From contig CANJRX010000003.1 of assembly GCA_947476895.1 (NCBI GenBank), positions 101,574 to 165,573 on the forward strand: a stretch of DNA of 64,000 nt, written 5' to 3'. A program made the translations under genes and the position numbers. Numbering within the stretch: the first letter of the stretch is position 1; each line of letters opens with the position of its first letter. The DNA is from Fidelibacterota bacterium (GTDB lineage: Bacteria > Pseudomonadota > Alphaproteobacteria > Rhodospirillales > Rhodospirillaceae). A model generated the notes under the pieces. The model searched no databases. It saw only the letters and a program-made list of their open reading frames with translations, and was not told where the DNA came from. This document shows, one piece after another, positions 55,082-63,793 of the stretch.

Positions 55082-55834
55082 ATGAAGCGCAATACGGCAA
55101 TTCTCATCGTTTTGGTTCTTGTGCTCGGGGGCTGCGCCGGGCTCATGGCGCTGGGCGTTATTCCCAACCCGTTCAAGGCCACTGAAGCGCCGCCGGCGCC
55201 GGTTGTTGCCGAGACCCCTGCGCCAGCGCCGGAAACTCCGGTCGCCGAGACGCCGGCTGTCGAGACGCCCGTCGCGCCGCAGCCCGAAACTCCCGCCGTG
55301 ACGCCAAGCGTCGCGGGCCAGCCGACGTACAAAGAGTACGTCATGGGCAACGAGAAAGCCAAAGTCGTGGTGATCGAGTACGCCTCGCTCACCTGCCCGC
55401 ACTGCGCGCACTTCGCCGATGTCGAGTTTCCGAAGCTGAAAACCAACTACATCGACAACGGCAAAATCAAATACGTCTTCCGCGATTTCCCGCTCGATGG
55501 CCTGGCCACAGGTGCGGCACTGCTCGCACGCTGCGCGCCCAGCGGCCGCGGCATGATCATGGTCGATCTGATGTTCAAAAATCAGAGCGAGTGGATGCGT
55601 TCGGAAAAGCCCCTTGAGGTGTTGCGCGGTTATGCCCAGCTCGCGGGCCTTGATAGCGCCGGCGTTGATGCCTGCCTCAAGAACGAAGCCATCTTGAAAG
55701 AGATCCAGGATGTGCAGCAAAAGGCCGTGTCGCTTTACAAAGTGCAATCGACCCCGACGTTCTTCGTCGGCGAAGAGATGGTGCAAGGCAACGACTACGA
55801 GACCTTGAAAAAAGCCATCGATAAGCAGCTGTAA
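55082..55834 (+). CDS. DsbA-like thiol oxidoreductase, copy 3, with lipoprotein-like anchor and proline-rich linker
   Basis: 250 residues. The N-terminus (ILIVLVLVLGGCAGL) looks like a lipoprotein signal with a possible lipobox LGGC, or a membrane anchor. Residues 32-77 are a Pro/Ala/Glu/Thr-rich linker with repeated AETPA / VETPVA units. The DsbA-like domain has CPHC in EYASLTCPHCAHFA, FRDFPLDGLATGA and STPTFFVG. It is the copy closest to smc and so the likeliest counterpart of the single thioredoxin-like gene normally found there. Confidence 0.88.
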   Translation: MKRNTAILIVLVLVLGGCAGLMALGVIPNPFKATEAPPAPVVAETPAPAPETPVAETPAVETPVAPQPETPAVTPSVAGQPTYKEYVMGNEKAKVVVIEYASLTCPHCAHFADVEFPKLKTNYIDNGKIKYVFRDFPLDGLATGAALLARCAPSGRGMIMVDLMFKNQSEWMRSEKPLEVLRGYAQLAGLDSAGVDACLKNEAILKEIQDVQQKAVSLYKVQSTPTFFVGEEMVQGNDYETLKKAIDKQL

Positions 55835-55911
55835 TCAGCGCTGAGCGGATACGACGGGATTAGGGGACTGCGCGGAATTCATTCCACGCAGCGTTAGGCG
55901 GAGAAGTTCTT

Positions 55912-58900
55912 TTGGTTGCCTTTTCAAAACTGCGCCTTTCGGGGTTTAAATCGTTTGTCGATGCGACCGAGCTTCTGATCGAGCCGGGCTTGACCGGCAT
56001 CGTCGGCCCCAACGGTTGCGGCAAATCCAACCTGGTTGAAGCCTTGCGCTGGGCCATGGGTGAAACCTCGGCCAAGCAGCTGCGCGGCGGCGACATGGAC
56101 GAAGTAATCTTCGGCGGCACACGCGACCGCCCTGCCCGCAACATTGCTGAAGTTTCGATCTTCCTCGATAACGCCACGCGCAAAGCCACCGCGCAGTTCA
56201 ACGACACCGACGATTTGGAAATCACGCGCCGCATCGAGCGCGAAAAAGGCTCGCTGTATAAGGTCAACGGCCGCGACGTGCGCGCCAAAGACGTGCAGCT
56301 GCTATTCGCCGACGTCGCCACCGGTGCCCGTTCCACCGCCATCGTCAGCCAGGGCCGTATCGGCGCGATCATCAATTCGAAGCCGGCTGCACGTCGCAAC
56401 CTGCTCGAAGAAGCTGCCGGCATCACCGGTCTGCACACGCGCCGCCATGAAGCTGAGCTGCGTCTGCAAGCCGCTGAAACCAACCTCAACCGCTTGAACG
56501 ACGTCATCGTCGCCCTGGAAGCCCAGCTGGAAAGCCTGAAGAAGCAGGCCCGCCAAGCGGTTCGCTATAGAACGATTTCCGAAAGCATCCGCGCCGCTGA
56601 TGCGCTGGTGCTGTTGATCAAACGCGACGAAGCCACCGCCCAGTTGGCCGCCGCGCGTGCCGCTTTGGCTGAAGTTGAAACCGAAGTCGCCACACGTACC
56701 GGCGAAGCCGCCAATGCGGCCACCGGCCAAGCGGACGCCGCCTCGGCTATGCCGTCCTTGCGCAAGACCGAAGCTGAAGAAGCCGCGCGTTTGCAACACC
56801 TGGTCATTGCCCGCGACAAGTTGGACGAAGAGTTAGAGCGTATCGCCCGCGCCCGCGAAGCCGTGGAAATGCGCCTTGCGCAAATCCGCGACGACTTGGA
56901 GCGTGAAGGTGCGCGGCTGGGTGATGCTGATCAGGCCCTCGCCCGCGTGGTCGCCGAACAGAACGAACTGAATGCCGCAGCTGCCGCCGAAGCCACGCAG
57001 CGCGAAAGTGCGCGCGAAGCTTTGATGAATGCCGCCAAAGCTGTCGAGATCGTTGAAGAAGAACTCACGGCCTTGGGCCGTCAGTTGTCGCTGGCCGATT
57101 CCGCCCGCGCGGCTGCGCGTCAGCAGGCCAATGAATCCGATATGCGCAAACAGCGCGCCGATCGCCGCTTGCAGGAGATCCTGACCCAGCTGGAAACCGT
57201 GCGCCAGAACGCACTGCCGGCCGAAGTCATCGCCGCCGAAGAAGCCAAAGCCTCTGAGGCTGAAGCTGCCCTCGCCGCCGCCCGCGCCACCTGGGAAGAA
57301 GCTGAGGCCACACGCGCCACCGCGCAGACGGCATACGAACAAGCCCGCGACGTCGCGCAGACCAAAGCGGCAAGCCACACCAAGCTTCAGGCCGAAGCTG
57401 TGGCCTTGGAAGAACTGCTGGCCGAGCCAAAGACCGCGGGCGCCTGGAGCCCGATCATCGATAGCGTGTCGGTTGAACCCGGCTTTGAAGCTGCCCTTGG
57501 CGCTGCTGTCGGCGACGACCTTTCCGCTGCCGGCGATGACAACTCGCCCATGCGCTGGCAGCAACTGCCGCCGTTCCTGGAAAACCATCCGCTGCCGGAA
57601 GGTGCGCGCCCACTGTCCGACGTCGTCCGTGCGCCGGATCGTTTGAGCCGCCGCTTGTCGCAAGTCGGCATCGTCGCCGATGCCGCCACGGCGCTCGCCT
57701 TGCAAGATTCACTCAAACCCGGTCAGCGTCTCGTCACCACCACCGGCGACTTGTGGCGTTGGGACGGCTTTGTCTCCGCCGCCGGTTCGGCCAATGCTGC
57801 CGCGACACGTCTCAAGCAACGCAATCGTTTGAAAGAACTGCGTGGCACGCTTGAAGGCTCGACGGTTGAACTGCGCAACGCTGAAGGCGTGGTCGAGACT
57901 GCAAAACAAGCCATCGCCGCTGCTCAACAAGCCGAACAAGCCGCCCGCGTGCAAGTGCGCGAGACCGAGAGCTTCAATCACCGTGCGCGCGACGCTCTGG
58001 CGGTTGTGCGCCAGAAGTTGGCCGCGTCGCAAAGCCGCATCGCCGGACTGGAAGACACGCGCAACGGCCTGCAGGCCGAAAGCGACGAAGCGCAGACTCA
58101 AATCGAATTCGCGCAAAACCGCCTGACCGAACTCGGCGACGGCGCAACCTTGCGCGCTGAAGTCGAAAGCAAACAAAGCGGACTTGGTGGTTTACGTCAG
58201 GAACTGATGGAAGCCCGTGCCGTATACGACAGCTTGGCCCGTCAGGCCGAAGAACGCACACGCCGTCTGTCGGCGCTGAGCAACGAAGCCGCTTCGTGGC
58301 AGAACCGCAAAGTCGAAGCCACGCGCCAGGAAGAAGAGCTGCAACTGCGCCAGCGCCGCGCCGGTGAAGAGCTTGAAGCCCTCGCCGCCCGCCCGCAGGA
58401 AATCGCCGTGCAGCGCGCTGCGTTGATGGACCAGTTGGAAATCGCAGAAGCCGCGCGCCGCAAGGCGGCTGATGCCTTGGCCGAAGGCGAAAGCATTCTG
58501 GCCGAAGCCGATAAGCGCCTGCGCGATGCCGAACATACGCTCTCTGAAGCCCGCGAAACCCGCGTGCGCCGTGAGTCCTTGGTCACGCAAGGCGAACAGA
58601 CCCTGACCATCATCGACGGCAATATCCGCGAGCGCATTTCTTGCGAGCCGGACGAGCTGCGCACGCACACGAAATTCGAAGCCGGCGAAGAATTGCCGCC
58701 CCTCGAAAAAGCCGAGAAGAGCCTGCAACGCCTGGTCTCTGAGCGCGACAACTTGGGCGCCATCAACCTGCGCGCCGAACAGGAAAGCGAAGAACTGAGC
58801 CAGCAGATCACCGGCTTGGTGACCGAGCGCGACGACCTCGTCGCCGCCATCGCCCGTCTGCGTGAAGGCATCGCGACCCTGAACAAGGAAGGCCGCGAAC

Positions 58901-59379
58901 GTTTGCTCAAGTCCTTCAAAGAAGTCGACGGCCACTTCCGCAATCTGTTCACAAAGCTGTTCGGTGGCGGTCGCGCGCATTTGGAACTCACCGAAGCCGA
59001 AGATCCCTTGGATGCCGGCTTAGAGATCATGGCGAGCCCGCCGGGCAAGCGCCTGGGCAACCTCGGCCTGATGTCGGGCGGTGAGCAAGCCCTAACCGCG
59101 CTCGCACTCCTGTTCGCCGTGTTCATGACCAACCCAGCCCCCATCTGCGTGCTGGACGAAGTGGATGCGCCGTTGGATGACGCCAACGTCGACCGTTTCT
59201 GCTCGCTGGTGGCCGAGATCATCAAGGTCACGGACACCCGCGTGCTCTGCGTCACCCACCACCGCATGACGATGGCCCGCATGGATCGCCTGTTCGGCGT
59301 GACGATGGCGGAACGTGGTGTTTCACGTTTGGTCTCGGTGGATCTCAAAGCCGCTGAACAAATGCGGGACGTGGCTTAG
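55912..59379 (+). CDS. smc: Chromosome segregation protein SMC
   Basis: 1155 residues, TTG start with GGAGAA upstream; the family's usual start (M-V-x-F-x-K-L) fits it. SMC organises and separates sister chromosomes. Head: KLRLSGFKSFVDATELLIEP and Walker A GPNGCGKSNLVEALRW; a QGRIG Q-loop; long coiled coils rich in Ala/Glu/Arg; a hinge around residues 495-620 (GAWSPIIDSVSVEPGFEAALG); second coiled coil; signature LMSGGEQALTALALLFAVF and Walker B PICVLDEVDAPLDDAN. Length is normal. No scpAB genes in the window. Confidence 0.97.
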   Translation: MVAFSKLRLSGFKSFVDATELLIEPGLTGIVGPNGCGKSNLVEALRWAMGETSAKQLRGGDMDEVIFGGTRDRPARNIAEVSIFLDNATRKATAQFNDTDDLEITRRIEREKGSLYKVNGRDVRAKDVQLLFADVATGARSTAIVSQGRIGAIINSKPAARRNLLEEAAGITGLHTRRHEAELRLQAAETNLNRLNDVIVALEAQLESLKKQARQAVRYRTISESIRAADALVLLIKRDEATAQLAAARAALAEVETEVATRTGEAANAATGQADAASAMPSLRKTEAEEAARLQHLVIARDKLDEELERIARAREAVEMRLAQIRDDLEREGARLGDADQALARVVAEQNELNAAAAAEATQRESAREALMNAAKAVEIVEEELTALGRQLSLADSARAAARQQANESDMRKQRADRRLQEILTQLETVRQNALPAEVIAAEEAKASEAEAALAAARATWEEAEATRATAQTAYEQARDVAQTKAASHTKLQAEAVALEELLAEPKTAGAWSPIIDSVSVEPGFEAALGAAVGDDLSAAGDDNSPMRWQQLPPFLENHPLPEGARPLSDVVRAPDRLSRRLSQVGIVADAATALALQDSLKPGQRLVTTTGDLWRWDGFVSAAGSANAAATRLKQRNRLKELRGTLEGSTVELRNAEGVVETAKQAIAAAQQAEQAARVQVRETESFNHRARDALAVVRQKLAASQSRIAGLEDTRNGLQAESDEAQTQIEFAQNRLTELGDGATLRAEVESKQSGLGGLRQELMEARAVYDSLARQAEERTRRLSALSNEAASWQNRKVEATRQEEELQLRQRRAGEELEALAARPQEIAVQRAALMDQLEIAEAARRKAADALAEGESILAEADKRLRDAEHTLSEARETRVRRESLVTQGEQTLTIIDGNIRERISCEPDELRTHTKFEAGEELPPLEKAEKSLQRLVSERDNLGAINLRAEQESEELSQQITGLVTERDDLVAAIARLREGIATLNKEGRERLLKSFKEVDGHFRNLFTKLFGGGRAHLELTEAEDPLDAGLEIMASPPGKRLGNLGLMSGGEQALTALALLFAVFMTNPAPICVLDEVDAPLDDANVDRFCSLVAEIIKVTDTRVLCVTHHRMTMARMDRLFGVTMAERGVSRLVSVDLKAAEQMRDVA

Positions 59380-59442
59380 CTTTTGTTGAGGCGCGCAGCG
59401 CCTTTACAAAAGCTTGCCCCCGTAGGGTGCCTAATCCTCCGC

Positions 59443-59472
59443 TGTCATCCTCGGGCTTGACCCGAGGATCCA
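59443..59472 (+). repeat. Palindromic repeat, left copy
   Basis: Contains CATCCTCGGGCTTGACCCGA followed by GGATC. It is itself nearly palindromic and is the inverse of the copy at 59561-59588, so the pair could fold as one long hairpin. A similar element stands at 53471. Short palindromes of this type are scattered between genes in many alphaproteobacterial genomes. Confidence 0.7.
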
Positions 59473-59560
59473 GAGCAGTATCGAAGAACGGCTGTAACGA
59501 GCAGGCCCGTTCGCTGCCAAACGCCAGCCCAGAAACGCCGGATGTGTTTCATTTATCCTG

Positions 59561-59588
59561 AATCCTCGGGTCAAGCCCGAGGATGACA
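59561..59588 (-). repeat. Palindromic repeat, right copy (inverted)
   Basis: Reads ATCCTCGGGTCAAGCCCGAG then GATGACA, the inverse complement of the left copy. With it, it bounds a 146 bp unit that looks like a REP doublet or small MITE. Confidence 0.7.
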
Positions 59589-59747
59589 TGGGAGTTTGGC
59601 ACTCCCAAAAGTCCGTACAAATCGTAACGGCGATTACTTCAGCCTTTATTACAAAAAACTCGAGTCCGCCCGGTAGGGGTCTGCCCCACCCGCGGCGTCT
59701 CTTCCCTTGGGAATAGTGTGTTCGGTTTTCTCTAGCCGAGGCTTGCC

Positions 59748-60332
59748 ATGGATACGGGGGATTTCGGGACGTTGGTTGCCGGCCGGGAGTGCGGGGACTG
59801 CACGGTGTGCTGTACCGTGCCGGCAATCGACGACACCCAGATTCAGAAGAAATCCGCCACCACCTGCCGCCATTGCACCCAAGCGAAGGGCGGCGGCTGC
59901 GGTGTCTACGACACTCGCCTCACCATATGCAGGACCTTCCATTGCGCCTGGCGGTACTTGCCCGACATGGACGACCGTTGGCGGCCGGATAAGTCCGGCG
60001 TGTTTGCAGCTTTGGATAAACCCGACCCAGGCGCGCTGCCCCCAATCACCTTGATGCTGATCGGCAATCCGCTTCGCACCCTGCGCGAAACCTGGTTCAT
60101 CGATTTTGTACGCAAATGCGCCCTGAAAAACCGGCCGGTCTTTTTGTCGCTGCCGGGACCGGCAGGTTACAGACCCTTGCGCGCCCTCATGACCCCGCAG
60201 GTTCTTTTGCAAGCGGCGCGCGCGCGCGGCAGCGAGGTCAAAGCTTTCCTGGAGGAAGCGCTGAAATTTCTGCGCAGCCAGCCCTTTCCTGAGCAAGTGC
60301 TCAAACACAGCGGTAACGACGTCAGTGCCTAA
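59748..60332 (+). CDS. Cysteine-cluster protein, YkgJ-like
   Basis: 194 residues. The N-terminal 70 residues hold eight cysteines (ECGDCTVCCTVP, TTCRHCTQAKGGGCGVYD, TICRTFHCAWRY), the pattern of the YkgJ/UPF0153 family, thought to bind zinc or an iron-sulfur cluster. The C-terminal half lacks a known motif. Cytoplasmic. GAGG lies eight bases before ATG. Its stop overlaps the convergent DJ-1-like gene by four bases. Function unknown. Confidence 0.78.
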   Translation: MDTGDFGTLVAGRECGDCTVCCTVPAIDDTQIQKKSATTCRHCTQAKGGGCGVYDTRLTICRTFHCAWRYLPDMDDRWRPDKSGVFAALDKPDPGALPPITLMLIGNPLRTLRETWFIDFVRKCALKNRPVFLSLPGPAGYRPLRALMTPQVLLQAARARGSEVKAFLEEALKFLRSQPFPEQVLKHSGNDVSA

Positions 60333-61009
60333 ATCAATTTTTCTGCTGCTGCATCCACAGCCGCTTTGCGTTCTTTCTGGCGGGTTGCTGCTTGCGCGCG
60401 CGCGGTCGCGACAAGGGCGGCGCCGGCGCGCCCAGGCGATCCTGCATCGAAAGGCGGACTGGGATCATATTCGATGCCTAGCTGAATGGCCTTTGCCACA
60501 TCCTCACCGAACGCTTGCGCCACCACCACGAGGCCGAAATCGATTCCGGCCGTTACACCGCCGCCGGTAACAAGGTTGCCGTCGATGACAACCCGCTCAT
60601 GCACCGGTGTCGCGCCGAAAGCGCTCAGCATCTCGTGGCTCATCCAATGGCTGGTGGCGCGCTTGCCCTTGAGCAAGCCCGCCGCGCCCAGCACCAGCGA
60701 GCCCGTGCAAACACTGGTGAGATAGCGCACGCCCTTGGCCTGCTTGCGGATGAAATTCAGCACGTCCTCGTCTGCCATAAGCTGACTGGTGCCGCCGCCG
60801 CCGGGAACGCAGATGAGATCAAGCTGCGGACACTCCGCCATCGTGATCGTGGGCAGCATCTGCATGCCGCCCCCGGCCGTGACCGGCTCCAGGGTCTTCC
60901 AGATCAGATGCACCTTGGCATCCGGCACGCTTTTCAACACCTCGTATGGCCCGGCTAGATCGAGCTGGGTGATGTTCGGGAAAATCAAAAAACCGATGTG
61001 AAAGGGCAT
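60329..61009 (-). CDS. DJ-1/PfpI family protein (isonitrile hydratase-like)
   Basis: 226 residues from ATG 61009; the longer frame to 61075 lacks family support. DJ-1/PfpI fold with the nucleophile elbow LTSVCTGSLVLGAAGLLKG (Cys), N-terminal FLIFPNITQLDLAGPYEVL and the segment ATSHW that contains the conserved His. Close to isonitrile hydratase and AraC-associated domains, but without a DNA-binding domain. Substrate uncertain. Divergent from the ATP synthase operon across 250 bp. Confidence 0.8.
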   Translation of the reverse strand: MPFHIGFLIFPNITQLDLAGPYEVLKSVPDAKVHLIWKTLEPVTAGGGMQMLPTITMAECPQLDLICVPGGGGTSQLMADEDVLNFIRKQAKGVRYLTSVCTGSLVLGAAGLLKGKRATSHWMSHEMLSAFGATPVHERVVIDGNLVTGGGVTAGIDFGLVVVAQAFGEDVAKAIQLGIEYDPSPPFDAGSPGRAGAALVATARAQAATRQKERKAAVDAAAEKLI

Positions 61010-61173
61010 GGATGGCAGCCTGTTTGAGGTCCGACGTGGCCCAGTATGGGCCGCCTGCCTCCCGCGCCACAACATCCTGCCCTCAGACGGGGATTTTTAG
61101 GGCCGCTTTTGCAGCCGGGTATTTGATACTTTAGCTATATATATCAATTAGTTAAATCCTCCGCCAAAGCTCC

Positions 61174-61202
61174 TTGACACCCCTACCCCCCGCCCGTATG
61201 TT
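61174..61202 (+). promoter_or_regulatory. Sigma-70 promoter of the ATP synthase F0 operon
   Basis: TTGACA at 61174-61179 and TATGTT at 61197-61202, separated by exactly 17 bases, lie 58 bp before the atpI ATG. AT-rich sequence just upstream (around 61125-61155) could act as an UP element. This is the best promoter match in the window. Confidence 0.75.
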
Positions 61203-61259
61203 CCGCTCGCTTTCACGCCTCAAACGTTGGTTTTTCAGGCTTTTTTGGATGTCGGACCC

Positions 61260-61667
61260 ATGTCGGACCACGGCACGCCACCCAGCCTTGAGAATGTGAG
61301 CGCAAGATTAAAGGCCGCGCAGGATGCAGTGGCCAATAAGAAGTCGGCGGAACGGGGTACGGAAGAAGCGGCGCAGGGCGCGGGGGTTGGGTTCAGAATC
61401 GGGATCGAGCTGTTGGCCGGCGTGCTTGTCGGTGCGGGGCTCGGCTGGTTCGCAGACGACAAGCTCGACACCTCTCCCATCTTCATGCTGGCCGGCGTTT
61501 CTGTGGGATTTGCCGCGGCCATGCTGAATGTGCTGCGCGTTCTGAAGAACCTGGATCAAGGCGTTGGCCTGGGCCGGGCGATACGGAGCAAAGAAGAACG
61601 GGACCGAGACGCCGCGCGCGAAACACCGCCGCCCTCGCCCAAAGGTTTTGAAGACGAAGACGATTAG
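61260..61667 (+). CDS. atpI: ATP synthase protein I
   Basis: 135 residues from ATG 61260; the frame is open earlier but a promoter lies just upstream. AtpI helps assemble the c-ring or handles magnesium. Core GVGFRIGIELLAGVLVGAGLGW with the second helix IFMLAGVSVGFAAAMLNVLRV; the flanks are charged, with a Pro/Glu/Asp-rich C-terminus. First gene of atpI-atpB-atpE-atpF'-atpF. The F1 genes are elsewhere, as is usual in Alphaproteobacteria. Confidence 0.85.
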   Translation: MSDHGTPPSLENVSARLKAAQDAVANKKSAERGTEEAAQGAGVGFRIGIELLAGVLVGAGLGWFADDKLDTSPIFMLAGVSVGFAAAMLNVLRVLKNLDQGVGLGRAIRSKEERDRDAARETPPPSPKGFEDEDD

Positions 61668-61708
61668 AGTTTTGGTTTAAACCAACGCGATTAGAGAAAG
61701 AGATTTCG

Positions 61709-62455
61709 ATGGCCGAGCACGCCGAGGGCGGACATAGCCCCATGGAGCAGTTCCAGATTGAACCGCTCATCCCCATCCACGTCGGGGGCACCGATCTCTC
61801 CTATACCAATTCCGCGCTGTTCATGACCTTTGCCGTGCTGTTGTCGGCGCTGCTGTTCTGGGGCGCCACGCGTCACCGCACCATGGTGCCGGGTCGCCTG
61901 CAGTCCACCGCCGAGATGCTGTATGAATTCGTCGCCGGCATGGTGAAAGACAACACCGGCCTCGCGGGCATGAAGTACTTCCCGTTTGTCTTCACGCTGT
62001 TCCTGTTCATTTTGTTCGGCAATCTTCTGGGCCTGATGCCCTATGCCTTCACCTTCACCTCGCACATCGTGGTCACGGCCGCGATGGCGGTGTTTGTGTT
62101 CGTGGGCGTGACCATCATCGGCTTTGCCCGCCACGGCCTGCACTTCTTCTCGCTGTTTGTGCCGCCGGGCGCGCCTTTGGGCATCGCGATCATTCTCGCG
62201 CCGCTTGAGCTGTTCTCGTACCTAATCCGCCCTGTATCGCTCTCCTTGCGTCTGTTCGCCAACATGCTGGCGGGCCACGTGCTGCTGAAAGTGCTGGCGG
62301 GCTTCATCATTTCGCTGGGGCTGATTTTCGGCGTGATCCCGTTCGTCGCCGTGTTCGGCATCACCTTGCTTGAAATCATGGTGGCTGTGATCCAGGCCTA
62401 CGTGTTTACCCTGCTCACCTGCCTTTATCTCAACGACGCCATCAACCTTCACTAA
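61709..62455 (+). CDS. atpB: ATP synthase F0 subunit a
   Basis: 248 residues with five or six membrane helices. Forms the proton half-channels facing the c-ring. The conserved helix PLELFSYLIRPVSLSLRLFANMLAGH contains the essential Arg (SLRLFAN), and ITLLEIMVAVIQAYVFTLLTCLYLNDA ends the protein. Preceded by GAGAAAGAGA. Operon position after atpI and 42 bp before atpE. Confidence 0.97.
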   Translation: MAEHAEGGHSPMEQFQIEPLIPIHVGGTDLSYTNSALFMTFAVLLSALLFWGATRHRTMVPGRLQSTAEMLYEFVAGMVKDNTGLAGMKYFPFVFTLFLFILFGNLLGLMPYAFTFTSHIVVTAAMAVFVFVGVTIIGFARHGLHFFSLFVPPGAPLGIAIILAPLELFSYLIRPVSLSLRLFANMLAGHVLLKVLAGFIISLGLIFGVIPFVAVFGITLLEIMVAVIQAYVFTLLTCLYLNDAINLH

Positions 62456-62497
62456 TTAAACTTTTTTCTAATTTAACTCTCGAAAGGAACTACGACC

Positions 62498-62725
62498 ATG
62501 GAAACAGAAGCAGCAAAAATGATCGGCGCTGGTCTCGCGGCGATCGGCGTGCTCGGCGGCGGTGTCGGCGTGGGCCTCGTGTTCGCTGCCTACATGAACG
62601 CAGCAGCCCGTAACCCGGCGCTGAAGAACGAACTGCGCACCTACGCTTTCTTGGGCTTCGCCCTCTCGGAAGCCACCTCGCTGTTCGCCCTCGTGATCGC
62701 GCTCATCATCCTGTACGCCGCCTAA
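62498..62725 (+). CDS. atpE: ATP synthase F0 subunit c
   Basis: 75 residues, two helices joined by the RNP loop (ARNPALKNEL). The proton-binding carboxylate lies in helix 2 (FALSEATSLFALVIAL, Glu). GAAAGGA precedes the ATG. Helix 1 is rich in Gly/Ala (GAGLAAIGVLGGGVGVGL), consistent with tight ring packing and a proton, not sodium, motor. Confidence 0.97.
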   Translation: METEAAKMIGAGLAAIGVLGGGVGVGLVFAAYMNAAARNPALKNELRTYAFLGFALSEATSLFALVIALIILYAA

Positions 62726-62752
62726 CAGCGACAGACATAAGGCCGCGCCGCC

Positions 62753-63244
62753 ATGCCGCAATTCGATCCATCTAGCTACGCCTCGCAGCTGTTCTGGCTC
62801 GCCGTGATGTTCGTGGCGTTGTACTGGATCGTCTCGAAGATCGCGGTGCCGCGCATCGGTGAAGTCCTGGAGCAACGCGCCCGCGTCATCCAGGACGACC
62901 TCGACCGTGCGACGCAGCTGAAAGCGGAAACCGACGCGGCCATCGCAGCCTACGAGAAGGCCATGGCCGAAGCCCGCGCTCAGGCTTACGAGCATATGCG
63001 CGTGATCCAGGCAGACATGAAGGCGGTTGCCGATAAGCGCACCGCCGACGTGATCGCGACGGTCACCAAGCAGATCAGCGAAGCCGAAGCGCGTATCGCT
63101 TCGGCTAAGCAGGCTGCACTTGAAAGCATCAAGGGTGTCGCCGCCGAAACCGCGCGCGATGTCGTCGCCAAGTTGGCCGGGCTAACGCCCGACGCCGGCA
63201 GCGTCGATGCCGCCGTGACCACCGCGCTTAAGGAAGCCCGCTAA
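62753..63244 (+). CDS. atpF': ATP synthase F0 subunit b'
   Basis: 163 residues. One N-terminal helix (FWLAVMFVALYWIVSKIAVP) and a long charged coiled coil. Alphaproteobacteria have two peripheral-stalk proteins; the first in the operon is b', and the PRIGEVLEQRARVIQDDLDRA start of the stalk fits it. It ends at 63244, sharing that base with the next start (TAATG). An accepted alternative symbol is atpG or atpF2. Confidence 0.92.
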   Translation: MPQFDPSSYASQLFWLAVMFVALYWIVSKIAVPRIGEVLEQRARVIQDDLDRATQLKAETDAAIAAYEKAMAEARAQAYEHMRVIQADMKAVADKRTADVIATVTKQISEAEARIASAKQAALESIKGVAAETARDVVAKLAGLTPDAGSVDAAVTTALKEAR

Positions 63245-63729
63245 TGTTTTACGAAAATCCAGAGTTTTGGGTAGCGATTGCTTTCCTGTTGGTGGTGGCG
63301 TTTGTGTTCCGTCCGGCGGTCAAGGCCATCACCGGCACACTCGATGCGCGTGCAGCCACGATCCGCACGCAGATCGAAGAAGCCCGTAAGCTGCGTGAAG
63401 ACGCGCAAGCTTTGCTCGCCGACTACCAGCGCAAACAGCGCGACGCCATGGCCGAAGCCGAGAAGATCATCTCTCAGGCCCGCGCCGATGCGGCCCGCCT
63501 GAAAGTGGAAGCCGAGAAGGATCTGGAGAACGCCATCAGCCGCCGCCAACAGCAGGCCCTAGAGCGTATCGCCCAGACCGAAGCCCAAGCCATCGCCTCG
63601 GTGCGCAACACCGCCGTGGACGTGGCCCTGGCCGCTGCCGAGAAGCTGATCCAGACCAGCCTCGACCCCGCCAAGAAGCAGGCCCTGGCCGACAAAGCCA
63701 TCGCCGAACTTCCGGCACGCATGAACTAA
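63244..63729 (+). CDS. atpF: ATP synthase F0 subunit b
   Basis: 161 residues. A membrane helix (EFWVAIAFLLVVAFVFRPAV) is followed by a long coiled coil with typical RTQIEEARKLREDAQALLADY. It forms the peripheral stalk with b'. Translationally coupled to b' and followed by a clear terminator, so it ends the operon. Confidence 0.94.
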   Translation: MFYENPEFWVAIAFLLVVAFVFRPAVKAITGTLDARAATIRTQIEEARKLREDAQALLADYQRKQRDAMAEAEKIISQARADAARLKVEAEKDLENAISRRQQQALERIAQTEAQAIASVRNTAVDVALAAAEKLIQTSLDPAKKQALADKAIAELPARMN

Positions 63730-63752
63730 GCCGCCCTCGCAGAATTTCGAAC

Positions 63753-63784
63753 AAGCCCCGCACCTTTGGTCCGGGGCTTTTTCT
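63753..63784 (+). terminator. Rho-independent terminator of the atp operon
   Basis: AAGCCCCG.ACC / GGT.CGGGGCTT (one mismatch) around a short TTTG loop, then TTTTTCTTT. It is 24 bp after the atpF stop. Confidence 0.88.
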
Positions 63785-63793
63785 TTGGGCGTA

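Larger units (their letters stand above)
59380..59747. other. Intergenic region after smc, holding a palindromic repeat pair
   Basis: 368 bp with no gene. Its centre is the inverted repeat pair at 59443-59472 and 59561-59588, about 146 bp in all. Around it are a GC-rich stretch and, at the right end, the promoter and ribosome site of the cysteine-cluster gene. Confidence 0.5.
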
